Shown here: positions 36,801 through 47,699 of the stretch, in pieces
Numbering within the stretch: position 1 is the first letter of the stretch
Layout: every line of letters begins with the position of its first letter
Source of the DNA: Taenia hydatigena
Taxonomy: Eukaryota; Platyhelminthes; Cestoda; Cyclophyllidea; Taeniidae
NCBI GenBank assembly: GCA_036345935.2
Contig: JADWOT020001326.1
Span: 397,001 to 461,000 of the forward strand
Reading direction: 5' to 3'
Length of the DNA stretch: 64,000 bases
The notes under the pieces: generated by a model
The model's input: only the letters and a program-made list of their open reading frames with translations
Told to the model about the DNA's origin: nothing
Databases searched by the model: none
Made by a program: the position numbers and the translations under genes

Positions 36801-36900
36801 AACCGCTAGAAATTGTTGCAGCAACTCGATTTCACAAATTGAGGTTTTTAAGCTCCAGTTTTTCGTTTTGGTTTTCTGTGCAGCACTCCAAAGCCTTCCC
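33895..36900. other. weak frames only
   Basis: Plus 34203-34409 (MYIYPMYIKDVFALHLSFPA), minus 35536-35333 (KFYIGPRILIDEMHMLCKRN) and plus 36324-36521 (FGCAYNCWTFQQPSM and LSSFNRISL, loosely finger-like) are protein-like but unassigned. A short TA/TG alternation lies near 35600-35620. Confidence 0.22.
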
Positions 36901-36920
36901 GAGCAGGTCACCACAATTAA

Positions 36921-37460
36921 ATGGCAAGTAATTTAAAGGATGAGCTGTGGGCTACAATGATAGTTGAATCTAAGGAACCAGTTTTGATTCTTGGGCGGCG
37001 AAAATTATTGTCCGGAGTTAACAATATTTGGAAGCTCAAGATCGGGTCCTTGTCAAAAATGGTAGTTTAGAGGTACTTCAGGGCTGATGTGGAAAACTTC
37101 ATACTAAAGGATCAACTGCGCCTGTTTGACGCGGTTGTCGATCTCCTCAATTTCAAATTGACAAGAATTTTTCATATCGTTTCCTCTCCAAAATTGCTGG
37201 TTATTTCGAAGTGTCAAAGAGCAATTAGAGACGCTACAAACTTTCGATTGTGACCTCCGTAGCTATCGTCAGTCGGTTGTACTGTATCGTCTTAACAGAT
37301 ACATCGGTTTGGTCCCCAATCGCACAAACAGCTTATCCACACCCAAAATGATTTGATTGAGGATGATGCCTTTTAACGAAGGATGGTGGTGAACATATTG
37401 ATGGCGCTCGTCCAGTCACATGGCTTGAGCATACCGCTTGTCACTTGGAAGATCACCTTT
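36921..37460 (+). pseudogene. unidentified helical protein, decayed exon
   Basis: A 540-base stretch opens with MASNLKDELWATMIVESKEP at 36921 and ends at a good donor (CACCTTT then GTAAGC, 37461). The coding signal passes through several frames: VLILGRRKLLSGVNN; YLEAQDRVLVKNGSLEVLQ; FRADVENFILKDQLRLFDAV; VKEQLETLQTFDCDLRSYRQ; NDLIEDDAF; and LTKDGGEHIDGARPVTWLEH. There is a TAG at 37068-37070 in the first frame and at least three frame changes. The pieces are contiguous and of even composition, so one ancient coding exon with scattered indels is the best reading. It is mostly helical with no recognised domain. A retrotransposon endonuclease was considered and rejected. Confidence 0.5.
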
Positions 37461-37639
37461 GTAAGCACAAATTGCTGGCAGTTACTTTATTTACCTAAGT
37501 GCAAAGTAACTTTGCCATGGGCAAGTTCGACCTCACGCGGCATCGAAATTGGGTACACAGGGTGTCCATATTTCAGGTATATGGCTAACAGAATTGAATT
37601 TGAGGCCGCAGGTTTATGCTTAATTTTGAAATTATAGAA

Positions 37640-38500
37640 TGACAGAATTAGCTAGCCCTTGATGCAGCGACAATATTGCAGGCAAACATCTCATGTAACT
37701 GGGCCAAACACGGCCTTGAAAGCTGTTAGAAGAAAAAAGATCGGAGTCCTATACCTTTCAGGATATTATAAGCTGCTGCGTATTCTGATTTGGATTTAAC
37801 AATTCTTTTCTTTCGCCAAAATTAAATACCACTTAGTTTGGTTAGTAGGAGTGGTGATGCTTTGAGTAGCATAAGTTTAAAGTATTTGATGAGAGACGCG
37901 TCCTTCTTTTTCAAGCAAGCTGATATCAGCAAATCTTTGGCTACACTAGTTCTGAGATAAGAAGCGGTGAAGCAAGAACATTTAAAGCAAACTTGCTAAA
38001 TGCCACTCTTTAAGTAGATGTCATCCATTTTAGAATCCTTAACAACACGTACTTTTTCTTCCCCTATTTATTATAGGCGGAATTGCATTGGCAATTCTGC
38101 TAAGGGAAGTAACGGAGGTAACACGTAAAAACTGCTATTCAAGGTTGTGAAATGAATGTTCAGTGTAGATATTTCTCAATAACTGGAAAACTGAGTGCAT
38201 AACAAGTAGTTATCAGGCATTTTAGCTCATAAGCCAAGCCTCGGTAAATAATGTTCAAGGCTTCTTGCCAAATCCCAGGAGCGAGGTGCCTACGTTTCAA
38301 TTTTTGGCTCGAACGATGACGCTGATGTTGCTTTGTTGGGTGAGGTCGTGAATTGGTGGAACTTGCGGTACGCGAAGAGTTTGATGAGGAGTATTAAATA
38401 GGGTTGTGGCCTTGAGAATTTATTTTTGGGTCTGGAACGGTAGCGCTTTGCAGGTGAGGCCGTTGCCTTCAAAAGATTGCTGACATTGGTTTAAGTGTAG
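37640..38500. other. no supported gene
   Basis: Minus frame 38472-38290 is basic (SPAKRYRSRPKNKF) and unassigned. Nothing else is seen. Confidence 0.25.
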
Positions 38501-38504
38501 CTCT

Positions 38505-38547
38505 AGTTCATCAGCATTATGTATGCGGAAGACAGTGCTGATGAACT
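38505..38547. other. 12-bp perfect inverted repeat (hairpin)
   Basis: Arms AGTTCATCAGCA (38505-38516) and TGCTGATGAACT (38536-38547) are perfect complements around a 19-base loop. The right arm contains TGATGA, a box-C-like word, but no box D partner was seen. Function unknown. Confidence 0.6.
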
Positions 38548-38559
38548 GTGGGTTCTGTA

Positions 38560-40640
38560 TTTCAGAGTTTGTAGGCGATCAATGGGAAATCGTATCCTTC
38601 GTGGTTTTGAATTAGTGAGAGAGGCCATAATTGTAAATGTTGGCGGCTGAGTTATGCATTAGATTTACGAAGGAATACTACGTTCTTAGCAAAACTAACT
38701 CGTCGGTTGCATACTCGTGAGTTTGTGGTGTTTAATAATTAGAATGTGAGAGCAGTAGGATAACACTTGAGCACCTACATGACTACTTGAAAATAAATAG
38801 GATGGTGGTTTTTTTTAAGCTTATGCCAAATAATGATAAGAAGTGCAATGTCGGTCTGCGGCAGGATATAAAGATTGTCTTATGCATGCAGTGCAGGTAA
38901 TAGCGGAACTGGAACCGACCCATCAGTTCACAGATTCGCACCGTCAGTCTAATGTAGTATGAGTGACCAGCAGTAAAGGCATGCCAAATGCGCCAATTCA
39001 TCCAGTCACACCCTAACTACCACATGAATCATTCCATATCTCACCGCGGCAAAGCATAGCACCTGATTGGAGGAGAGGTGTTGGAGACGAAAGTGGGTCA
39101 GGGAGTGAGTGCAAAAGGTAAAGGCGCGGGAAATAGGTGGTGGTAAAGGGAGTGGAGAAGAATGGGGAAGAAGGAAGGTAACTGATGGTGGAGAGGTTGT
39201 CTATTAATTTAGGCATTGTCCTGATAGTGTGGATGTCGAGGATTCGAGGCTCCTACTGGACATGTTACTAATGTAATCCCTTTCTTTTAGTGCAACTAAC
39301 TGTCTTTTGTGACAAAAGCCCAATCTAGTACACTGAACTAGTGTAGGCTGAAGGTGGTGTCCAGCCTAAAACCCATCATCACAAGGAATATCCGCTCAAT
39401 AAAGATCAACAACCTCAGACAGCTGGTCAAATGTGCAACTGGTAAGCCTCAGAATTTCTGTCATCGACTGTTAGAATCCCAATTATTATCCAATAACTTG
39501 CCTTGCATACCGCTACGTTCCAATGAATTTGCCGAAACGGCTCAGCAAAGCATTCTGATAAAAGTGCGAGGTAGAAAGTAGGAAGGAGGATAGCAAACAT
39601 GCGGATTCCTTTGGCTCAGTGCCATGTCTTTTGTCGCAAAATGAAGCCACTTGTTATGAATAGGTTAAGCCCAAGAGACAATACCTTTTTCGGAAAATCA
39701 TTAATGGTCGAAAGCCGCTTTAATTAATGCGTTAGCAACCAAGGTTAATTTAGAATCCAGACTGGGTTACGTTGAAGTGGGAGCACAATAAAATTAAGCA
39801 GTAGGGAGTGAATGGAGAGGACAATAGCATGAAGCGGGAAGCAGATAAGCAAAGTGAGATAGAGTGGACCAGCAGTCCTGAGATTTTTATCGTCGTCAGC
39901 CAATTCTGTACTAACCCAAACCGACGCAAGAGCCCCAGTGATAAGAAAAAATAAGGAATTTTACACGTAATCTAGCCATCAATATCCTCTGCTCCACTGA
40001 TCTTAGCTCATTTAGACGTGCGCATTTGTCTCTCCTCCTATTGTCGCTGAATCGGTCGAATTACCAACGAATGACTCATGCAATTTGGGACTTACATCGT
40101 CAAAGCACTGCAATCAGACATGCTTATTTGTAATCCTGTAGATCAGAACCACCAACAAAGTGATGTCACACGAAAACGAGTATGAGCGCGTGCTTCTATT
40201 CCTTAAGCTACAGCTGATCAACCTTGGCCTACAGCCACTTGGATTGTGAAGCATTCCCAACTACAAAACCATTTTTGCGATAAATTTTGGAACTCCCTTC
40301 CCTTGGTCCACTATTAAAGCTTTATGATAAATCTTTCTGCAAGCCGATCTACCTATCATGGGCATGCCATAACAAGGGAGCCGTAATCTCGTTGGTGGGT
40401 ATTGTAGGAAGCAAGACTATTTGTCAGCCCATTCTCCAATTACTATATACGCTCGTCAGTTTGAGCCAAAATGATCTAACTACACGGCTTTCTTTGATGC
40501 ATACTGCTAATTGCGTCAAAATCTCTGCACTTATAATTCCTACAGAAAATATACCACCTATCAAAAGAAACAGACGCTAGTGCTCGACACAAAACTGCCT
40601 TTGCTTTGTACGAAGAACTGAGAAAAACAGGAGCACATTG
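38560..40640. other. purine-rich tract; no supported gene
   Basis: 39070-39195 is strongly purine-rich on the plus strand (GGAGAGG, GGGAGTGGAG, GGAAGAAGGAAGG). Plus frames 39354-39581 and 40287-40580 are open without recognised motifs; the second lies just beyond the 3' end of the AIMP1-like remnant. Confidence 0.35.
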
Positions 40641-40655
40641 AATTACACGCTCTGC

Positions 40656-42545
40656 CTAGGAGATCTGTGCATCCACCAAAGTGGGGCCTTTGATGACAGC
40701 ATCGGAGCTGTTCCTCAGCTTTTGGAACACACCCTTGTAAGTGGCTATTTGCGCACCGTCTACGCGCACATCAGACATCCCTTGCTCCCCACTATCTTTT
40801 TGGGGTGAAGCTGAGCATCCGGTTCGCCTAGAAGGAAGGCCTGTAAGAAGTAAAATGAGTTGAGCTACTTGAGTAAAGTTGAATTCTTACGAGCGAGTAT
40901 CTTTATTGCTCACCATTCTTGAAGAAAAATTATGGTCTAAAAGCAATTAAAAGTTACAAAGTGCATTACTGCAGTGAATGGCGGTGACGCTAATCACTAT
41001 TTTATCATCTGACGCTTCCATGCGGTAGATGTTTCACGCAGTCATTGCAAATGCACCAGTCCATGATATAGCGGACGTCTGATACCTCATCGAACCCACC
41101 AGAAGCTTTTTTCTTCTTGTTTGATTTCTGGATGTTCCAGAACGTTTTGAATTTTGCAATCACTTTAGGTTCTCCTGATCGGCAAATGTTGCAACAAAAG
41201 AACTTAAATCACCGATATTCGCCTACATCAGTGCTGATGCGAATGCGGCATGTATGCAAAGAGGGATGAACACGTCACGTATTCTTCAGAAAGCAGTAGA
41301 TCCTTACTTGCGAATTATGTTCTTTGATTGATCACATAGGTTGTGCAATGCATTTCATTACTTTTGTTTGAATATACAAAAGAAATTAGTCCCACACATG
41401 CGCAAGCATTAATGACGAAATTCGTGCATTTCTAGTCTTTCATAAAACAAAACTTCGAAAATAAAAAAAAATTGGAGGTATAAATGACGAAACACGTACA
41501 GCAATCACCGATCATTTTCATTGCAGGCATGCAGCGTTTCTTCGAGTTAGAATGAAGCCCTTCTTATAATGACAGTTCCTAAAGCATTTGATTTCCAAAC
41601 CTGAGAGTTCAAGAAATACCATAAAATTAGCTTTTTATTATCTCACCTGTGCAAACAGCTCCTAAGATACTAAATGGGCTTATGGTGAATTGTCTACTAG
41701 TCGAGGAACAACCTGAATGCCCTTTCGAAGTCTCACAATGCTTCGAAGCTCCTTGAAAACCCAAGCCATCAGTCCAAAGCAAATGCCGATGCAACTTCAA
41801 GATTGGAAAGTCATTAGCAATTTGGCACGATTCTCGTAGCCTTCAGTAAATTATCCTAAGTTGATACAGATGTAACGGAGGCGATAGACAGCACACCTCT
41901 AAAGCCCGAGACTCTAATAGAATGTAGATTTTAACTTACCCAACGCTGGCTCTGTCGGACCCTCAGGAATCAGGGATTCCACCCTACCATCGGTGTCGGC
42001 GGCGCACATCAGCATACCCTGTGGCTCGCTGCCACGCATCTAGACAGGTTTGAGATTGTACACAAAGATGCCCACTAATCGATGCATCCTCTCAATGGGC
42101 ACACGAGCATGAGACCGCTGACCGTGCAGTCAAGTGACAACCATTTTAAATGCCAAAGAACCAGGTTTGTGAAAGTTAAAACAATTTGGATCGAATTAAA
42201 CTAACTATTTAAATGTCCAAATGACGTTTCACTGCCATGAGCCAGATGTAACAATCATTTAGCTGCTCATGATACCTCGAGGAATTTAGCACTGTCTCCT
42301 GCGAAATGTTTTAACTGTCCTTATAAAATGCATGAGCAAGCGCCATGCTTTTCCTATGCTGCCACCTTGGCAGCAGGATACCTAAAATAAAGGCAACTGC
42401 AACTAGCGTTCGCTGCAAAATTGAGTCCGCATCAGGATGGTGTTCCACTTCCACGATATTGCCCACCCGCATGTCGATGCGACTGATGTCAATGGGCGGA
42501 CCTTTATCTTTTGTCCACCCCTTGGTAGAGGCTTTGGTTCGGTAC
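40656..42545 (-). pseudogene. AIMP1: AIMP1-like (EMAPII domain) pseudogene
   Basis: AIMP1 is a scaffold of the multi-aminoacyl-tRNA-synthetase complex; its C-terminal EMAPII OB-fold binds tRNA. Exon A (about 42545-42411) reads PIDISRIDMRVGNIVEVEHH then PDADS, the domain start. Exon B (about 42110-41940) reads VSGL, PIERMHRLVGIFVYNLKPV, a stop, then MRGSEPQGMLMCA, with donor GTAAGT. Exon C (40840-40656), after CTTCTTACAG, reads LGEPDAQLHPKK and ATYKGVFQKL to the terminal stop. GEPD and ATYKGV favour AIMP1 over the related tyrosyl-tRNA-synthetase tail. Lesions: TAG at 42042-42040 in place of Lys of KMRG; a frameshift between VSGL and PIERM; a frameshift near 40795; no good acceptor for exon B. 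The N-terminal coiled coil was not found. Introns are retained. Confidence 0.85.
41086..41202 (-). CDS. cysteine/lysine-rich exon inside an AIMP1 intron
   Basis: Lies between AIMP1-like exons B and C on the same strand but matches nothing in AIMP1. It follows GTGATTTAAG and ends at a GTATCAG donor. It reads FFCCNICRSGEPKVIAKFKT then FWNIQKSNKKKKASGGFDE. If the donor is ignored the frame continues to WCICNDC and a stop near 41020, giving two CxxC pairs. It may be an exon of another gene copied into this place. No family is recognised. Confidence 0.35.
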
Positions 42546-42699
42546 CACGAGAGATGCCTCTTATCCGAGTTAAAAGTAGAGGATTGGCTGCTATCGCCTC
42601 CAAAAATAGGGTGGATAGAATGCAACACGACATTCCAACTGACATGAAACAAACAAATTGATAAGCAAAATCTCCAAGACACCTTAAGTTCAGAAGATG

Positions 42700-43540
42700 A
42701 ATGGAAGCCACTACAATTTGACAGATCAAATTAAAGGTTAACATGGTTGACCGAATCCCCATCGTGAAGACTTGAAAAACAAAAGGCAGTGCATGGTCAC
42801 CTTACTGGTTAGTATGCATCACAAATGTCATCGCAAGCCCTTTTAACATACCACCTTTGACAAATTTATCTTCTCAATACCTGGTCTGCGAACAACTTTT
42901 TCAGTTGCATACATCCCCTTGCAAAAGCTTCTCAATTCCCTAGATTCATATAGAAATCCACCCGCATAATTAACAATGACCAGGATAAGAAACAACAATA
43001 AATGCTAAAAGGCGTTTGGTTATAAGTGTAATTCTAATCAAATAGCTCAGATTTGATTAAAGACCCGTGAAAGGAAGATTTGAGCAGCTTGCTAAAGTTT
43101 GCTAAAATGCAGACAAATGAAAACCATTTGAGCATTTTTGCATTTGTGTGCACAGCTCATTAAAGACAGTGATCTGTAAAACTACGTCAGACTATTAGTC
43201 ATTCTTCTTTACCATGTCATTAACTGCAAATATTCTAGCAACTGACGTGGTAAAGCTTGATTAGTTTTGCATGTTAAGATGCACCCTTTATCACTGCCGG
43301 TGTAACTCTTTTACGCAGCAAAATGCCAAGCACTACGCACCGTATACTCTTTTCGCACTATATCGTTGGATGCTTTGAGGAGGTATGGTGTTGCTATGCA
43401 ACCTGATAGGCACTTACATACTTTACTAACGAAGTAGCATGCAGCCGCATTTTACTCAAATAATTGGCACCAAGGGTCTAAAAGTGGAAAGCAAGGCGTT
43501 ACCGTGAACAGCAGCTGCAAACTAAGCCAAATAAACAAAT
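42700..43540. other. no feature seen
   Basis: No gene or repeat is supported between the AIMP1-like remnant and C2H2 copy 3. Confidence 0.3.
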
Positions 43541-43546
43541 ACATAC

Positions 43547-44440
43547 AGAGATGGCGTGAGCGCATGTGATATTGCATCTCCTCCCACGTAAGGTATTCAG
43601 CAAAGCATTCTGTGCAGCGAAGGCGTATTTCTGAATCTGCATTTCTTTGGACTGCAGTATGATGAAATAAAACATGAAATTATGTGGAGTTTGCATGAAA
43701 CGTCAAAGCCATGGCCGATTAGCAGAGCACATACTGTATTCAATCAGAATTAAACAGACGCCTACTCACAAATATGTTCTCTGATGACTGAATGAGGAGC
43801 AAATCATAGTTTTCAAACCTAATGTAACACGTACAGCACACGTTGTGACGTCGGACCGTTTTGAGAACCAAAAGAAAGTGCTTGTGTTACTCGCGCCATG
43901 CATAAGTGGTTAATGTTAAGCTGATCTTGCAATCTTCCTCACCTCTTTGGTGCCATAGGAGCAGGCCGAGGGTTCTACGACACACTAAGCGAATCGGGCA
44001 ATACTTGTATATGATTGCTGAACCAGCAAAATATGCAAGCTTAGGTACCAAAATCGTTCTGGTAGATGGAAAAGTAATGTTACGAGGTGCCTGATAAGCA
44101 CCGATGTTTGGTTGATTTGGCCACTTGTCGTACAAGCCATCGTCATTTCGATCAAAACGTGTCTTTCACCTAATAAGGTTTATCTAATATTAAAGTGACG
44201 TGAAGATTCCACAAATAAGCATGCGCATACGTGTACGCATCATGCGTAAACATGTTTACATACGCATCTTAACATTGAAAAGGACCTACCTTGCGGCTGA
44301 CTAAAGAAGCTTCTTCGGCGCAAGGTGTCGGTCCAATACCACTCGCGGCACATTGCACGTTCGTAGCAATCAATTTCAATCGAGAATAAGGCAAATACAC
44401 GAGAGCCTGCAAAGCGCCTACAGTGCGCTTGACGTGGAAG
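43547..44440 (-). pseudogene. C2H2 zinc-finger gene, copy 3 (decayed)
   Basis: Homologue of copies 1 and 2, with the same exon order. 44017-43943 (75 bases as in copy 1, donor GTGAGG) reads CPIR...LLLWHQR, so the second zinc Cys has become Arg. 43856-43770 aligns with the 87-base exon (HNVCCTCYIRFENYDLL) but its acceptor reads CG instead of AG, a frameshift follows, and the His are lost. 43651-43547 (105 bases, acceptor TACTGCAG, donor GTATGT) is intact: IRLRCTECFAEYLTWEEM then HMRSRH. An upstream piece (about 44440-44293, donor GTAGGT) has Cys-rich frames without a clear finger. The middle exon cannot splice or fold, so this copy is a pseudogene. Confidence 0.8.
44246..44259. promoter_or_regulatory. 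14-bp palindrome with two FOX-core words
   Basis: GTAAACATGTTTAC is a perfect palindrome holding GTAAACA on both strands, the forkhead core. It sits inside a larger imperfect palindrome (GCGTA...TACGC, 44244-44265) and next to repeated ATGCG/ACGCAT words from 44221. Regulatory use is an inference only. Confidence 0.3.
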
Positions 44441-44459
44441 TTTAAGCACCGACTAGGTC

Positions 44460-47185
44460 AAACCTCATCCTTTTTCGTAAGTTAAATGCATGAAAGCTGT
44501 AGTCACATAGTTGATCAAAATTTGAAGTAAATACTTAAGTAAAGCTTGCTGAAATATGCCAGCTTTCTTGATTCGCACTGCGATTTGTGAGCCACTTTCA
44601 TGCACATGTCCTCCTTTATCCTCCACCCAAGATTTTCATTTAAGTGGTGATACGCTGAATACGCGCTGATGACTTTGTGCTCCTTATTCCTTTACGAAAC
44701 CATTGAGCCGAGAATGGACATAACATGTGGAGCGTCGATTTTGTGCCCTTGACTAGTTGTGACTATCCCTCTGTGTCGCGAGTTGAACTAGTATGACAAG
44801 ATGTTAAGGCGTGGAAATTGCTTGCAGAAGAACCAACCACACAAGTTAGAACTGAGACCGAATGCTGTGGAATGGGAAGCTAATCGGTGACATTAAACCA
44901 CATGGCTAACCCCGAAATGGCTCTTAAAGAGTAAGCTTTGAGCAGCGGGTGGATCTGTCGACAATTGGAGCTGGGTGATATAATGTAAATTCCTCATGAA
45001 CTTTCGGCGTTTATGCATAGGCACATTTTCTACAATGCATCTGAATGCATTAAAGACATTCATCTTTGCCCTAAGTTTGAATAAGGGCGTTCGCCATCCT
45101 TGAAATAAAAAAGGTATCTAGTTTTCCATGGACATATGCTATAGCTACCGGAAATTACTTATTTGTAGAATCACCAAATCGAGAAATGTGTAAGCATGGC
45201 CCACAGCCTAATCTGAGTCAGAGAAAGCCGAAGTAGGTTTAGGATGGCTCGCATGTATGGTCTTCTATTACAAGGCGCAACATTAATAAATAACACATTA
45301 ACCTCTCACCAAGCATCCTCTTTTCGCCCCCATTCCCTCCTTTTTATATCCACTAAGTTTAAATTTTCCTTTAATTGCCGACCAGTCTTAATAACTAGCC
45401 AAAACATGAATTTTGCTCATCAATATTCCATAGTATCAGCGTTAGTGATCACAAAATAGGGCATTACATAAGCGATTTGCATGAAGTCGCTCATTTTTGC
45501 TCTTTAAGCATCAAGTGCTGCACTTTGTACGTTCCCACGTCAACAAATGATAGTCATTATGCTTCACCTCTCCACCGATCCGTGGTTTGATTAGCTCTAC
45601 AGTATATGCAGTGAAAAACATTTGTAAGAAATGAGAAAAATGAGCCGTTCTAGTCCTCACCTACTCTAACAAAATGTTGAGTTGAATTTCGAGTTGGAAA
45701 TTCGTTCAGTAATCAGTGCTCTATGGCACTTGAGACGAAGTGCTCCTATGGGAATGCATGCGTAGCAGGACTCAGCTCTTGTTCGAGGTAAATCCGCTGG
45801 CTAGACTTCGCCATTAGCTGAGTGCTGAAAGAGTTGGTAGCTCTGCTACTGATCTCAAAGGTGACCGCTCACAAGCCGATTTTTGAAAATAGCAACTCTG
45901 CACTTGTGTTGGCTTCAGTGTTAACGCTTCTTCTCTAGTGTTTACAGCAAACTCTCGAGGCTTCTTTGCCTTCCAGATATACCTACGATAGAAAATATGT
46001 CACTCTATTGCTGTGAGTGATGACAGTGGAAGAAAACACAGTTGTGCACCTTAAGTTAAAGAAAATATTGGTGTGCAGTCTGGTAAAAACCCGTTTGGCA
46101 TTCGATTCTCCTATAGAAAGGGGAGTGTAAAATCAATCACTTAGGAAAGAAAATCGGCTATAAATGCTCACGTGAAGGAACTGAAGCATGGTGAATAGGT
46201 CTGCCATAAGTCTGACAATCATATATTCTTTAAATTTTTTAAAATCGTGGATTTGCTTAGACAAGGAAAAGAGAGGAAGTTAAATAGGCGAGGTGCAGTT
46301 ATGAAGCTGCCGTTTTATTGGCGACTGTGAGGAGACAAGTACGTTAAATGACCAATCATTTAACACGGATCGACATTAAAGCCTTTTACTGCGTGCAATT
46401 GGGCTTGTACAAGCCCTTATTAAAAATGCAGGCCTCATTATTAGCTGTACATTGTCAGAAAACTACAATTACTAGCACAATCGACTAAAGTGGAAGTCTG
46501 CGAGGTAGCTTGCTTTATTTGGTACCTCCTGGAGGTAAAGAATCTCGGAGAGAGGTGCATTTCCTAAGGACAATTTTAAGTGCGTTAGGGAGACCAGAAA
46601 AGTGAATTATTAATGTTGTCATAGGCCATGGTATCACCATGCAAGATGCCAAACTTTGAAGTTAAATCTGACCTTGTAAGTTCTCCTCACTAAAATAATT
46701 TGGTGTTCCTGGTGCGTGCTGACCGGATGACCATGTTCTCTACAATAAAGTACTGCTAGGCGTCACGTCAAGTTGAGCGACTGAATAAGGTTTTAATTTT
46801 CCATGTTAGGGTTTGGACGATTTTCGTGCATTCCCTGCAGGTGCGGCTACCGGCTATTCTCTTATCGCCCAAGCCACAAAAATAGGTCCAAACTCTTCCA
46901 TTTTGTAGTAAAGACGTTTTGCTTTTGCAGCCATACGTCAAAATCTTTTTAGTTTATCATCGCATGCAGTAATCCGAACGGTATACAATATTGAAAAATG
47001 GGTTAGTTGCTCATCTGCTCGCTGTTTGTTACCCAAGAAATCGGATCTTGGATTGCCCAACCGTGATCGCGCAGTAACGTCCCTGGAAGGTAGACACCCA
47101 TTTCATGAAGCCGAAATACTTTTGACCTCCTCCTGTGAAAGCTTTAAAGATTTCACGGTGACACCCAGTGATGGGAAGAAATACT
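44460..47185. other. no supported gene
   Basis: About 2.7 kb without a recognisable exon, RNA or repeat. Plus frame 45244-45459 is open but featureless. Confidence 0.3.
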
Positions 47186-47188
47186 AAC

Positions 47189-47691
47189 CTGTGGAAGGAA
47201 AGGAGGATTTTCTTCTCGCCTGACGCGCTCTAGAATTGCCTCTGTTGACGCAACTCACATCCCATGTGGTTTCTTTCGGTAGAAGACTCCATGTATTATT
47301 ATGCCGAATGAATAGGCATCTCCCGGCTTGAAACAATCATCGACGCCGTCTCCTCACGCAGTGGCTTAGGCACCGTCTATATTTTTTCGATGGATAATAC
47401 GCGAGTTCAGAGGGTGGTGAATGTAACTAAAATTCAGAGTTGATTGAAGGGCACCCGCCTGTTAAGATGTAGATTTTGAAGATTTAAAAGTCGGTGTTTT
47501 TTTAAAGACGTATCGGCAACTAACAAAGTAATTGGTTGATTCTAGTTGATTGCTGCACAGGTACTTCATCTCCTTGTAATGACATATTCGCTTTAATGCC
47601 ACGGAATAGCATTGACTCACCGTAACAAAGCCAGTCAAGAGAGAGAGCTTGAAATCGCTGTCAAATGTGATGCATTTTAGGCGATAACATC
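47189..47691 (-). pseudogene. receptor guanylyl cyclase kinase-homology remnant
   Basis: Receptor guanylyl cyclases carry a catalytically dead kinase-like domain before the cyclase. Exon 47691-47621 (acceptor CATGTGCAG, donor GTGAGT) reads FDSDFKLSLLTGFVT, matching the conserved FRLSLLTD segment. From 47458 (acceptor ATCTTAACAG) comes SYIHHPLNSRIIHRKNIDG, like the LHHS...HG(R/N)LKS(S/R)N region. Then KPGDAYSFGIIIHGVFYRKK matches GDVYSFGIILHE, and EAILERVRREENPPFLP matches the EIIERV...PPFRP motif, ending at donor GTTAGT after 47189. Lesions: stops after NIDGA, TGA at 47257-47255, and about 35 residues missing between the IHR and AYSFG regions. The cyclase domain and receptor part were not found downstream or upstream. 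Decayed partial copy. Confidence 0.7.
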
Positions 47692-47699
47692 CTGCACAT

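Noticed and set aside
36921..37070. LINE endonuclease reading (ESKEPVLI resembles the region before YRSP in APE-type endonucleases)
   Set aside because: No YRPP/YRSP, catalytic Asp/His motifs or reverse transcriptase follow; the next pieces are helical and end at a splice donor.
38536..38547. Box C/D snoRNA from the TGATGA word
   Set aside because: No box D at a suitable distance and no terminal stem.
42345..42661. Plus-strand ORFs over the AIMP1-like exon A
   Set aside because: The minus strand carries the unmistakable EMAPII start (IDMRVGN...HHPDADS); the plus frames are shadows.
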